DNA from: Pelagibacterales bacterium SAG-MED34
GTDB lineage: Bacteria > Pseudomonadota > Alphaproteobacteria > Pelagibacterales > Pelagibacteraceae
NCBI GenBank assembly: GCA_014653665.1
Contig: JACWEE010000004.1
Span: 1 to 47,070 of the forward strand
DNA: 47,070 bases
Reading direction: 5' to 3'
Shown here: in pieces, positions 17,628-26,410 of the stretch
How positions within the stretch are numbered: position 1 is the stretch's first letter
Layout of the letters: each line of letters begins with the position of its first letter
Translations under genes and position numbers: made by a program
The notes under the pieces: model-generated
Databases searched by the model: none
What the model was told of the DNA's origin: nothing
Seen by the model: the letters and a program-made list of their open reading frames with translations, nothing else

Positions 17628-18930
17628 AATATTATTGGCATTTTTTTTTATTAGTGTCCTTTTATTCTTTTTAGGATCTGGAATTTGGGTAGCAATAAGC
17701 ATGGTTGGTGTATCCTCAATTGGAATGATTTTGTTTACATCCAGACCTGCTGGAGATGCAATGGCTACTACTATATGGGGAGCTTCATCATCTTGGACAC
17801 TAACAGCATTACCATTATTTGTGTGGATGGGAGAAATTCTTTTTAGAACTAAATTATCAGAAAATTTATTTGAAGGATTGGCACCTTGGCTTCAGAAATT
17901 ACCAGGGGGTTTGATACATGTAAATGTTGTTGGTTGTGCTTTGTTTGCAGCTATCTCAGGATCATCTGCTGCAACTGTTGCAACAGTTGGAAAAATGTCA
18001 ATACCTGAGTTAAGAAAAAGAAAATACCCAGAAAAAATTTTACTTGGGAGTTTAGCAGGCTCTGGAACTCTAGGTCTTTTAATACCACCATCGATAATTT
18101 TAATAATTTATGGTGTAACAGTACAAGAGTCGATTGCAAAACTTTTTATAGCCGGAATAATTCCAGGAATAATGATTGCTCTAATCTTTATGGGCTATGT
18201 AATTGTTTGGTCTTTGTTAAATAAAAATAAAATGCCAACTAATTATGAAAATTTTTCATTTTTAAATAAACTAAGTAAATCTAAACAATTAATTCCAGTT
18301 ATTTTATTAATACTTGGTGTGATAGGTTCAATATATACTGGTATAGCAACAGCAACTGAGGCTGCATCTTTAGGTGTTGTTGGGGCTTTAATACTCTCTT
18401 ATTTTCAAAAAAGTTTAACTTTAAAAACATTTAAAGACTCATTGCTTGGAGCAACTAAAACTTCGTGCATGATTGCATTTATTTTAGCTGGAGCAACTTT
18501 CTTGTCACTTGCTATGGGATTTACAGGTTTGCCTAGAAATCTAGCATTGTGGATACAGAATATGGAGTTATCACCATATGTATTAATATTTGTATTAATG
18601 ATTTTTTACATAATTCTAGGAATGTTTCTTGATGGAATTTCTGCAGTTGTTCTTACCATGGCGATAATTGAGCCAATGATAAGGCAAGCAGGCTTTGATA
18701 TGATTTGGTTTGGAATATTTTTAGTTATTGTTGTAGAAATGGCTCAAATTACACCACCTGTTGGCTTTAATCTATTTGTTCTACAAGGAATGGCAAACAA
18801 AGATATGGGGTTTATAGCAAAGAGTGCCTTTCCATTATTTTTATTAATGATTTTTGCAGTCCTATTGATTGTACTATTCCCACAAATCGCTTTATGGATG
18901 CCTGAACAAATGATTCAAAATATCAGTTAG
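17620..18930 (+). CDS. dctM: TRAP transporter large permease subunit
   Basis: A 436-aa polytopic membrane protein with about 11-12 hydrophobic segments, the ion-coupled transport channel of the TRAP system. Family blocks include ALPLFVWMGEILFRTKLSENLFEGL, AISGSSAATVATVGKMSIPELRKRKYP, GTLGLLIPPSIILIIYGV, and a late EMAQITPPVGFNLFVLQGM. The two sodium-site hairpins are thus visible. It is translationally coupled to dctQ by an eight-base overlap, and its stop overlaps the stop of the convergent TPR gene. Confidence 0.93.
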   Translation: MTEILLAFFFISVLLFFLGSGIWVAISMVGVSSIGMILFTSRPAGDAMATTIWGASSSWTLTALPLFVWMGEILFRTKLSENLFEGLAPWLQKLPGGLIHVNVVGCALFAAISGSSAATVATVGKMSIPELRKRKYPEKILLGSLAGSGTLGLLIPPSIILIIYGVTVQESIAKLFIAGIIPGIMIALIFMGYVIVWSLLNKNKMPTNYENFSFLNKLSKSKQLIPVILLILGVIGSIYTGIATATEAASLGVVGALILSYFQKSLTLKTFKDSLLGATKTSCMIAFILAGATFLSLAMGFTGLPRNLALWIQNMELSPYVLIFVLMIFYIILGMFLDGISAVVLTMAIIEPMIRQAGFDMIWFGIFLVIVVEMAQITPPVGFNLFVLQGMANKDMGFIAKSAFPLFLLMIFAVLLIVLFPQIALWMPEQMIQNIS

Positions 18931-19406
18931 TATTTTGATTTTTTTGTTCCTTCAATAATTTCTTTTAACTCTTGATACTCTTCACAATTACAGCTTTTCA
19001 AAATTTCCAATCTTTCTTTTGCTAAATCAATTCTGTTGGTTACAACATATAATTCACCCAAGTACTCATTTATACCCACATGCTTTGGATCGACTTGTAA
19101 CCCTAACAAATAATATTTTTCACCTGCTTCAAAGTCCCCAAGTTTTCTAGTCGTAAAACCTAGGTAGTTTAGTGTATCAGCCTGTAATGGCTTTTCTTTA
19201 TCTAGTTTTAATAAAATTTTTTGGGCTTTTTCGTATCTTTTTAATGCTTTATCCATTTTATTTTTGGACTCATATTTCTTAGCAGCTTCAATTATTTTTA
19301 CAGCATTTTTATAGCTTGGTTTTTTATCTGATGAACTTGTTCCGGCAGCAAAAGTTTCAACAGTTAAAAAAAAGAATATGAGAAGAGTAAATAGTTTTTT
19401 AATCAT
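18927..19406 (-). CDS. Exported TPR-repeat protein
   Basis: A 159-aa protein with a signal peptide (about 1-21, LFTLLIFFFLTVETFAAG) and two to three tetratricopeptide helix pairs. The repeats are KNAVKIIEAAKKYESKNKMDKALKRYEKA, DTLNYLGFTTRKLGDFEAGEKYYLLGLQVDPKHVGINEYLGELYVVTNRIDLAKERLEIL. It ends in a short tail with CNCEEY, a possible disulfide or metal pair. The start lies two bases after the pxpA stop on the same strand, so they are probably co-transcribed. Function is unknown; it is probably a periplasmic interaction protein. Confidence 0.75.
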   Translation of the reverse strand: MIKKLFTLLIFFFLTVETFAAGTSSSDKKPSYKNAVKIIEAAKKYESKNKMDKALKRYEKAQKILLKLDKEKPLQADTLNYLGFTTRKLGDFEAGEKYYLLGLQVDPKHVGINEYLGELYVVTNRIDLAKERLEILKSCNCEEYQELKEIIEGTKKSKY

Positions 19407-19408
19407 AG

Positions 19409-20182
19409 TTATATAAACTTTTTCATTTTATTTAGAGGCTTTAATTCTAAATTATTCTTTATCAAGTTTTCTCTTACCTGTTTTGCAGTCGAAAGAGAAC
19501 TTGCGTTATCTCCATGTATGCAAATTGAATCAATTTCACAAGGTATTTGTTTTCCACTGTGACAATTAAGGGTTTGGTTTCTTACCATATTGAATACATG
19601 CTCTTTAGCTCTCTCAGGATCAGTTATTAGGGCATGATCCTTACTTCTTGATACAAGCGTTCCGTCGTCTTCATAATTTCTATCTGCAAAAATTTCACAT
19701 GCAATTTTCATGTTTAATTTTTTAGCTGCAATTTCCATTTTGGATCCAGTTGGGACTAAATAAATTATATCTTTATCAATACTATAAATAGTTTTTGCCA
19801 AAATTGTGGCTAGTTCAAGGTCCTCACAAGCCATGTTGTTCAAGGCTCCATGTGGTTTAATATGAGAAACCTTTTCATCTAATTTAATGGCAATATTTTG
19901 CAAAATTTCATATTGATCAATTAAAAGCTTAGAAATCTCATCAGCACCAAGACTAATCCGTTTTCTTCCGAAGTTTTCTGGATCATTGAAAGATGGATGT
20001 GCACCAATACTTACATTATTTTGCTTTGAAATCTCTACAACTTCCCTCATAGTTTCCTCATCTCCAGCGTGGTACCCACAAGCTACATTTGCAGAGTTTA
20101 CTAATTTGAGTAAATCGGGATCATTCTCGTTTGAATGATGCTTTGATTTTTCACCTAAATCACAATTTAAATTAATTTCCAT
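19409..20182 (-). CDS. pxpA: 5-oxoprolinase subunit A (LamB/YcsF family)
   Basis: One of three subunits of the prokaryotic ATP-dependent 5-oxoprolinase, which opens 5-oxo-L-proline (pyroglutamate) to glutamate. Family motifs are INLNCDLGE at the N-terminus, NSANVACGYHAGDEETM, IGAHPSFNDPENFGR, SHIKPHGALNN and CIHGD. I start at the ATG of MEINLNCDLGE (20182), as in the family; an upstream ATG at 20206 would add eight residues. The partners pxpB and pxpC start 27 bases away on the opposite strand, an uncommon split of a usually co-directional set. Confidence 0.92.
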   Translation of the reverse strand: MEINLNCDLGEKSKHHSNENDPDLLKLVNSANVACGYHAGDEETMREVVEISKQNNVSIGAHPSFNDPENFGRKRISLGADEISKLLIDQYEILQNIAIKLDEKVSHIKPHGALNNMACEDLELATILAKTIYSIDKDIIYLVPTGSKMEIAAKKLNMKIACEIFADRNYEDDGTLVSRSKDHALITDPERAKEHVFNMVRNQTLNCHSGKQIPCEIDSICIHGDNASSLSTAKQVRENLIKNNLELKPLNKMKKFI

Positions 20183-20209
20183 ACTATAAAGCTTAAAGTA
20201 TAACATGAC

Positions 20210-20878
20210 ATGATTAAAAATATATCAAATCTTGGTGACGCAGCATTGTACTGTGACTTTGGTAATGAGGTAAATAAAGAAATAAACAGAAACGTTATAA
20301 ATTATTTTAATAATTTAAGAGATAGTAATTTTTTAGGTATTACAAATATTACACCAAGTTATAATAAACTAGTAATAAGTTTTGATTTAAAACTTACGAG
20401 TTTTGCTATATTAAAAAAGCAAGTTGAAAATTTAGAGTTAAAAAAAATTAATAATTCAAAAAATAATCTAATTAAAATCCCAGTTTGTTGCACAGAGGAA
20501 TTTGCACTAGATATAAAACGTTTACAAAAATTATTAAAAATAAAAGAAGCAAAAATTTACGAAATATTCTTTTCAAAAAATTATTATTGTTATATGACAG
20601 GTTTTATTGCAGGAATGCCATTTTTAGGAGATATGGATAAATCTCTTTTTGCAAAACGTTTAGAAACACCAAGAGTTAAGGTCCCAAAAAATTCCATAGG
20701 TATAACAGAGCAATTTTGTAATATTTATACTTTTGAAAGTCCAGGTGGTTGGAATATAATTGGCAAAACACCAGTTGATATTTTTGATAATAAAAGAAGC
20801 ACTAAACCAAATCTAATTAATCCAGGTGATACAATATCGTTTTATCCAATAACTAAACAAGAGTATGAAAAAATATGA
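20210..20878 (+). CDS. pxpB: 5-oxoprolinase subunit B (allophanate hydrolase subunit 1 family)
   Basis: A 222-aa subunit that with PxpC forms the kinase half of 5-oxoprolinase. The segment GFIAGMPFLGDMDKSLFAKRLETPRVKVPKNSIGI carries the family's G-F-x-x-G-x-P-x-L-G and PR-x-x-VP-x-x-S-I-x-I blocks; the following FESPGGWNIIGKTP is also conserved. The protein is AT-driven and lysine-rich but complete. It overlaps pxpC by four bases (ATGA). The very short gap to divergent pxpA means the promoters of both must lie inside coding sequence or overlap. Confidence 0.9.
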   Translation: MIKNISNLGDAALYCDFGNEVNKEINRNVINYFNNLRDSNFLGITNITPSYNKLVISFDLKLTSFAILKKQVENLELKKINNSKNNLIKIPVCCTEEFALDIKRLQKLLKIKEAKIYEIFFSKNYYCYMTGFIAGMPFLGDMDKSLFAKRLETPRVKVPKNSIGITEQFCNIYTFESPGGWNIIGKTPVDIFDNKRSTKPNLINPGDTISFYPITKQEYEKI

Positions 20879-21822
20879 ATAAAAATTATTTTGAGATATT
20901 GAGACCAGGTATCAATTCTACGTTTCAAGACAATGGTAGAAATAATTTTTATCACATAGGTATACCTTTTAGTGGAGCAATGGATAATAGGAATTTTTTA
21001 TTAGCAAATACCATTTCAAACAATGGAATAAATAATCCAGTCCTAGAATTTGCATATCAAGGTCCAAAATTGAAATATATAGGAGATAATATTTCCATCA
21101 ATATTACTGGAGATGTTAATTTTAAAATTATAAGAAAAAATAAAAATTTAGAATTTGGTTGTTACGAAAATATTGTTTTAGAAAATAATGATTGCTTAGA
21201 TATACTGTCTACCAACAGATCAGTATATGGTTATCTATCTATAGGAGGCACATTTGAGGTAGATTATTATTTAAATAGTTGTTCCACAAATACTAAGGCT
21301 AAAATTGGCGCTAATAGTGGAGAAAAACTTCAGAAAGGACAAATAATTAAATTAAAAAATATAAAAAAAATCCTGCCAAAAAATAAAATAGAATACTTAA
21401 ATTCGAAAATTGAAAATATTAGAATAATAAAAGGACCTCATTTTGACTATTTTTCAAAGGGTGCAATAGATTTATTTTTTGGTAATGAATTTAATGTAAC
21501 GAAATTAAGTGACCGTATGGGAATAAGACTTAAAGGACCTAAGATTAGTAATATTCAAAACACAAATATAAAGTCGGAAGGGTTAGTGAAGGGTGTTATC
21601 CAAATCACTGCAGATGGTGATCCAATAATTATGCTATCAGACCATGGAACTATAGGGGGTTACCCTAAGATTGGAGTTGTAATAAGTGCTGATTACGACA
21701 AATTAGTACAAATACCTCCAGCATCAAAAATTAAATTTAAAGAAATTAATTTAAAAGATGCAGAAACTATTTTTAAGTTGTATGAAATGGAAACTCAAAA
21801 TTTGATTTCCAATATTAAATGA
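20875..21822 (+). CDS. pxpC: 5-oxoprolinase subunit C (biotin-dependent carboxyltransferase/allophanate hydrolase subunit 2 family)
   Basis: A 315-aa subunit that completes the PxpABC complex. Visible family blocks are STFQDNGRNNFYHIGIPFSGAMD near the N-terminus, LEFAYQGPKL, YLSIGGTFEV, the RMGIRLKGP segment and GDPIIMLSDHGTIGGYPKIGVVISAD near the C-terminus. It overlaps both pxpB and the downstream EamA gene by four bases. Coupling to a transporter suggests import or export of a related amino acid, but the ligand is unknown. Confidence 0.9.
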   Translation: MNKNYFEILRPGINSTFQDNGRNNFYHIGIPFSGAMDNRNFLLANTISNNGINNPVLEFAYQGPKLKYIGDNISINITGDVNFKIIRKNKNLEFGCYENIVLENNDCLDILSTNRSVYGYLSIGGTFEVDYYLNSCSTNTKAKIGANSGEKLQKGQIIKLKNIKKILPKNKIEYLNSKIENIRIIKGPHFDYFSKGAIDLFFGNEFNVTKLSDRMGIRLKGPKISNIQNTNIKSEGLVKGVIQITADGDPIIMLSDHGTIGGYPKIGVVISADYDKLVQIPPASKIKFKEINLKDAETIFKLYEMETQNLISNIK

Positions 21823-22697
21823 ATTTTATTTCAAAAATACCAGGTCCATTATTAATCTTTTTTGGCGCATTTTGTTTAAGTTTTGGTGGGTTGATTGTTA
21901 AATCTTTTGAAGGATCTACTTTATGGCAAATTTTATTTTGGAGACAGGTTTTTTTTGTAATTGTTGTAACTATTTTTTTAATAATGACTTACAAAGGAGA
22001 GGTATTTAAAAAAATTTATGTATCAGGAATTCCTGGCTTAATTGGTGGAATTATATTGGGTATTGGATTTAGTAGTTATGTTTTTGCTATGTACAATACT
22101 ACTGTTGCAAATACAAATTTCATAATACAAACACAAACAATTTTTTTAGCGATATTTGGATATTTTTTTTTAAAAGAAAAAATTTCAAAAATTACTTTAG
22201 CTTCTATTATTTTAGCAATTTCTGGATTAATTTTAATGCTAGGAAATACTCTATCAAGTGGACAAATGTCTGGAAATATTGTTGCATTTGTTATGCCAGT
22301 TACCTTTGCAACTCTAATTTTAATTGTAAGAAAATATCCTCACGTGGATATGGTACCCCTTCAATTGGTTGCAGGAATAGTTGCAATGATAATAGGTTTT
22401 TTAGCTTCAACAAAAATTTCTATATCTTTAAATGATATGTTTTTGGCATTTTTGTCAGGCACATTTCAAATAGGACTTGGCTTTATTTTAATAACAATTG
22501 GAGCGAGAAAAACTCTATCAGCAATGGTTGGCATAATAATGCTTACAGAGGCAATACTTGGTCCTCTTTGGGCTTGGTTATTTGTAAATGAAAACCCTTC
22601 ATTCTACGTATTAATAGGAGGAAGCATTATAATTTTTGCTGTTTTTCTCCAATTTGTCTCAACCTTTACAAAAGAAAATAAATATAATCCACAATAA
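21819..22697 (+). CDS. EamA-family (DMT) transporter
   Basis: A 292-aa inner-membrane protein with ten hydrophobic segments in two EamA halves. The halves end around LKEKISKITLASIILAISGLILML and TEAILGPLWAWLFVNENPSFYVLIGGSIII, the usual repeat boundaries. Drug/metabolite transporters of this type move amino acids, nucleosides or other small molecules. It is joined to pxpC by a four-base overlap and to the flavoprotein gene by one base, so it bridges the oxoprolinase and lipid-modification genes. It is one of three EamA proteins in this window. Confidence 0.85.
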   Translation: MNFISKIPGPLLIFFGAFCLSFGGLIVKSFEGSTLWQILFWRQVFFVIVVTIFLIMTYKGEVFKKIYVSGIPGLIGGIILGIGFSSYVFAMYNTTVANTNFIIQTQTIFLAIFGYFFLKEKISKITLASIILAISGLILMLGNTLSSGQMSGNIVAFVMPVTFATLILIVRKYPHVDMVPLQLVAGIVAMIIGFLASTKISISLNDMFLAFLSGTFQIGLGFILITIGARKTLSAMVGIIMLTEAILGPLWAWLFVNENPSFYVLIGGSIIIFAVFLQFVSTFTKENKYNPQ

Positions 22698-23935
22698 TGA
22701 AATTAGCTATTATAGGATCTGGTATATCAGGTCTAAGTGCAGCGTATAGTTTATCAAAAAAATATAAAGTAGATCTATTTGAGAAAGAAGACCATTTTGG
22801 GGGTCATTCTCATACTATTGATATTAAGGTAGGAGACAATACAGTCCCTGTTGATATAGGCTTCATTGTATTTAATAAAAAAACCTATCCAAATTTAATA
22901 AATTTTTTTCAAGAAAATGATATTGCTATAGAAGAAAGCAATATGTCATTCTCAGTATCTGTTAGAGACTCAAATATAGAATATTGTGGAAAAGGTCTTT
23001 CTGGAATTTTTAGCAATAAATCAAACTTGTTAAATATAAAATTTTTGAAGATGTTTTTTACTATAATTAGTTTTTATAAACAAAGTGAAAAACAAGATCC
23101 AATTAACGAAAATATTACTTTAGGCAGCTATTTAGACAATTTAAAATTGTCAGAGTATTTTATCAAATTCCATATTATTCCTATGGTATCAGCTATATGG
23201 TCAATGCCCCCTTACGAGGCAAAACAAATGCCATTGAAATTTTTTTTTAAATTTTTTCAAAATCATGGATTATTCAAATTAAAAGATCGACCACAATGGT
23301 TCACAGTTTCCAAAAGAAGCAGAACATATGTAGATAAAATTCTAAGTAAAATCAGTGGTGAATATTATAAAAATTACAATATTAATAAAATTAAAAGAAT
23401 TGGATCAGGAGTTCAGGTTTATTATGGAGATAAAAATGAATATTTTACATATGATAAAGTCGTATTGGCCACTCATGCCAATCAGGCTCTTTCTTTAATT
23501 GAAAATCCTGAAGAAATAGAAAATAAGATCTTAAGTAATTTTAAATATAAAATAAATGAGGCTATAGTCCATGAGGATATAAGTTATATGCCAAATAATA
23601 AAAGTGCTTGGTGTTCATGGAATTCCTCGATCGAGTCTGAAAATAGTGAAAAAAATTCAATTACTTATTGGTTAAACCTATTGCAAAATTTGAATATAAA
23701 TAAAAATATTTTTTTAACGTTAAATCCTTATTTAGAGATACCCAAAGAAAAAATAATTCGAAAAGTTATATTTACACACCCTTACTTTGATCAAAATGCA
23801 ATCAATAGCCAAAAAGATCTTCACTTAATTCAAAATAAAAATAATATTTTATTTTGTGGTAGTTATTTTGGATATGGATTTCATGAAGATGGTATAAAAT
23901 CATCAATAGATATGATTAAGTATATAAATGCTTAA
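22697..23935 (+). CDS. FAD/NAD(P)-dependent oxidoreductase of the lipid-modification cluster (COG2907-like)
   Basis: A 412-aa flavoprotein with the N-terminal dinucleotide fold LAIIGSGISGLSAAYSLSKKYKVDLFEKEDHFGGHSHTIDI and a C-terminal FAD-binding LFCGSYFGYGFHEDGIKSSIDM. This type is regularly found with DUF1365 and CFA-synthase-like genes, as here. In Rhodobacter sphaeroides, flavoproteins beside such genes take part in furan fatty acid formation. A role in oxidising or desaturating acyl chains of membrane lipids is inferred. It overlaps DUF1365 by eight bases. Confidence 0.82.
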   Translation: MKLAIIGSGISGLSAAYSLSKKYKVDLFEKEDHFGGHSHTIDIKVGDNTVPVDIGFIVFNKKTYPNLINFFQENDIAIEESNMSFSVSVRDSNIEYCGKGLSGIFSNKSNLLNIKFLKMFFTIISFYKQSEKQDPINENITLGSYLDNLKLSEYFIKFHIIPMVSAIWSMPPYEAKQMPLKFFFKFFQNHGLFKLKDRPQWFTVSKRSRTYVDKILSKISGEYYKNYNINKIKRIGSGVQVYYGDKNEYFTYDKVVLATHANQALSLIENPEEIENKILSNFKYKINEAIVHEDISYMPNNKSAWCSWNSSIESENSEKNSITYWLNLLQNLNINKNIFLTLNPYLEIPKEKIIRKVIFTHPYFDQNAINSQKDLHLIQNKNNILFCGSYFGYGFHEDGIKSSIDMIKYINA

Positions 23936-24704
23936 AAGCTCTAAGATATACGTAGGAAAAGTAATACACAGACGATTTAAACCTAAAAATCATTATTTTA
24001 AATATAGGGTTTTTTCATTATTGATAGACTTAGATGATCTAAATGAAATTGATAATAAAATTAAGTTATTTTCATATAACAAGTTCAATATAATAAGTTT
24101 TTTTGATAAAGACCACGGGGATAGAGACGGTACATCTCTAAAAAACTGGGTAAAAAAAAACCTAGAAAATATTGGTGTCGATAATAAAGAGATTAAAATC
24201 AAATTATTCTGTTATCCAAGAATCCTAGGTTACGTATTTAACCCTCTAAGTGTTTTTTTTATATATAATAAGTACGATAAAATAATCTCTATATTTTATG
24301 AGGTTAAAAATACATTTGGCGAACAACACACATACATTTTCAAAGCTGAAGATAATGAAACTTTAAGAAATAGTTGTGTAAAAAAATTTCATGTATCGCC
24401 CTTCATAGATATGGAGTGTAATTATAAATTTAGAGTAAATAAACCCTCAGACAAAATATCAGTTATAATTGACCAATCTGATAATGATGGTAAACTTTTA
24501 TTCGCTTCCCAAGACGGTACTGCAAAAGAATTTAGTAATAAAAATCTATTCGTTTCCTATATTTTTCACCCCTTGATGACATTTAAAGTTATTGTCGCAA
24601 TCCACTATGAGGCATTTAAACTATGGTTAAAAGGAATAAAGTTTATTAAAAAAAAAATAAATATTAAAAATAATAGTTCGGTAGAAAAAAGTGAATTTGA
24701 ATAA
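23928..24704 (+). CDS. DUF1365-family protein
   Basis: A 258-aa protein with the family N-terminus KIYVGKVIHRRFKPKNHYFKYRVF, the central LFCYPRILGYVFNPLSVFFIYN and KKFHVSPFIDMECNYKFR, and a late FHPLMTFKVIVAIHYEAFKLWLKGIKF. The family has no proven biochemical activity but is tightly associated with the preceding flavoprotein and the following CFA-like methyltransferase, so it probably acts in the same lipid modification. Its end overlaps the methyltransferase start by 14 bases. The C-terminal tail is very basic, suggesting contact with membrane lipid headgroups. Confidence 0.85.
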   Translation: MLKSSKIYVGKVIHRRFKPKNHYFKYRVFSLLIDLDDLNEIDNKIKLFSYNKFNIISFFDKDHGDRDGTSLKNWVKKNLENIGVDNKEIKIKLFCYPRILGYVFNPLSVFFIYNKYDKIISIFYEVKNTFGEQHTYIFKAEDNETLRNSCVKKFHVSPFIDMECNYKFRVNKPSDKISVIIDQSDNDGKLLFASQDGTAKEFSNKNLFVSYIFHPLMTFKVIVAIHYEAFKLWLKGIKFIKKKINIKNNSSVEKSEFE

Positions 24705-25863
24705 ATTATCAGACAAAATTGTCTTTAACTCACTAAAATTTATTAAACATGGAAATTTAAAAATAACAAACCATGATGGAAAAGAATATACTTTCGGAAA
24801 TAGTAACGAAAGATTAAATGCTGATCTAAAAATAAATAAACCAGGTTTAACTTTTAAAATCATCAAAAATGGAAGTGTAGGTCTGGCAGAAGCATATATG
24901 GATAATTATTTTGAGACAAATAATTTAACTAATCTTATAGAGCTAGCGGCAAAAAATATAAAAATAGTTCATAAATTTTCTGGCTCTTTTGATCTTTCAA
25001 TATTTAATAAAATTAAAGGTTTGTTTATTAAAAATAATAAATCTAGGAGTAAAGAAAATATTAGAAAGCATTACGATTTAGGGAATGAATTTTTCTCATT
25101 ATGGCTTGATAAAACCCTAACTTATTCAAGTGCAATTTTTGACGAAAGTAATGATTTGGAAAAAGCTCAGTTAAATAAATATAAAAAACTCTCCAGTCTT
25201 GTTAAGCCTAAATCAGGCGATAAGATGCTTGAGATTGGTTGTGGGTGGGGAGGATTTGCAGAATATATTGGAAAAAATTATGACGTAAAGTTAGATTGTA
25301 TTACAATCTCCAAAAAACAATACGAATATTCAAAAGAAAGAATTCACAAAGAAGGTTTGAATGAAAAAATAAATATACAAATGTTAGATTTTAGAGATGT
25401 TAAAAATAATTATAATTCAATAGCTTCTATAGAAATGATAGAAGCAGTAGGGCAGAGTTATTTAAAAAACTATTTTAATACTATTAAAGAAAACTTAGTT
25501 GATGGAGGAACAGCAGCTATACAATCAATTACTATAGATGACACCATCTATGATAGATATAAAAGTAAAACTGATTTTATCCAAAAATATATTTTTCCTG
25601 GTGGTTTTTTACCTAGTAAAAATGAGTTAGTAAATCTAGCAAACCAATCTGGACTTAAGTTTGAGAATTGTAATTCTTATGGTGATCATTACTCAAATAC
25701 ACTAAATATTTGGAGAGAAGAGTTCTTAGAAAAATGGGAACAAATTTCATCCCAAGGCTTTGACAATACTTTCAAAAGAATGTGGAATTTTTATTTATCT
25801 TATTGTGAAGCAGGTTTTAAATCTAAAAATATAGACTTAATCCAATTTGCTCTTCAAAAATAA
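24691..25863 (+). CDS. Cyclopropane-fatty-acid-synthase-like SAM methyltransferase (possible UfaM-type)
   Basis: A 390-aa SAM-dependent methyltransferase of the CFA synthase family that acts on unsaturated acyl chains of phospholipids. Clear blocks are IRKHYDLGNEFFSLWLDKTLTYSSAIF, the SAM site MLEIGCGWGGFAEYI, SIEMIEAVGQSYLKNYF, and QKYIFPGGFLPS. Two differences from E. coli Cfa stand out: its LLHTIG (active-site His266) aligns with AIQSIT here, and its FPNGCLPS with FPGGFLPS. Loss of the bicarbonate-contacting His suggests a product other than a cyclopropane, for example a methylated or furan fatty acid, as inferred from the neighbours. The start is GTG, overlapping DUF1365. Confidence 0.85.
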   Translation: MNLNKLSDKIVFNSLKFIKHGNLKITNHDGKEYTFGNSNERLNADLKINKPGLTFKIIKNGSVGLAEAYMDNYFETNNLTNLIELAAKNIKIVHKFSGSFDLSIFNKIKGLFIKNNKSRSKENIRKHYDLGNEFFSLWLDKTLTYSSAIFDESNDLEKAQLNKYKKLSSLVKPKSGDKMLEIGCGWGGFAEYIGKNYDVKLDCITISKKQYEYSKERIHKEGLNEKINIQMLDFRDVKNNYNSIASIEMIEAVGQSYLKNYFNTIKENLVDGGTAAIQSITIDDTIYDRYKSKTDFIQKYIFPGGFLPSKNELVNLANQSGLKFENCNSYGDHYSNTLNIWREEFLEKWEQISSQGFDNTFKRMWNFYLSYCEAGFKSKNIDLIQFALQK

Positions 25864-25871
25864 ATAATACT

Positions 25872-26408
25872 ATGAAAATAAAATATTTATTATTGATAAT
25901 AATCTCAGTATTGATTACAAGTTGTTCATCAAACAAAGCAATGAAACCAGAAGATTTCAAAAACCAAAAACCTAGATTAATAATAGAAGAGTATTTATCT
26001 GGAAATGTAAAAGCATGGGGAATTTTACAAAATAGATCAGGTAAAGTGACAAGACAATTTTCTGCAGACCTAGATGGAAAGTGGGACGGAAAACAATTGA
26101 TACTTGACGAAAAATTTGTTTGGAACGACGGAGAAATTCAAAATAGGCAATGGACAATCAATAAAATCGATGAACATAACTATGAAGGTACTGCTGGAGA
26201 TGTAGTTGGAACTGCAAAAGGTTTTTCTTATGGTCCTGCATTTAAGTTTGAATATGTGCTGTTAGTTCCTGTCAAAGGAAGAGAAATGAAAATAACTTTT
26301 GATGATTGGATCTTTATGCAAGATGAAAGAGTAGCAATTAATAGAGCAACAATGACTAAGTTTGGTATAAAAGTTGCCGAATTGACTGTGATGTTTGTAA
26401 AAGATTAA
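25872..26408 (+). CDS. DUF3833-family lipoprotein
   Basis: A 178-aa predicted lipoprotein. The signal ends at a lipobox, LITSCSS, with Cys at about residue 18. The mature part is a lipocalin-like barrel region (LDGKWDGKQLILDEKFVWNDGEIQNRQW, AGDVVGTAKGFSYGPAFKFEYVLLVPVKGREMKI, DDWIFMQDERVAINRATMTKFGIKVAEL) typical of DUF3833. This family usually lies with CFA-like, DUF1365 and SDR genes, so it may bind or present modified lipid at the outer or inner membrane. It is eight bases after the methyltransferase and two bases from the convergent SDR. Confidence 0.83.
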   Translation: MKIKYLLLIIISVLITSCSSNKAMKPEDFKNQKPRLIIEEYLSGNVKAWGILQNRSGKVTRQFSADLDGKWDGKQLILDEKFVWNDGEIQNRQWTINKIDEHNYEGTAGDVVGTAKGFSYGPAFKFEYVLLVPVKGREMKITFDDWIFMQDERVAINRATMTKFGIKVAELTVMFVKD

Positions 26409-26410
26409 TT

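Noticed and set aside
20183-20206. Eight-residue N-terminal extension of PxpA from an upstream ATG
   Set aside because: The family begins at M-x-I-N-L-N-C-D-L-G-E; the extension would leave only three bases to pxpB.
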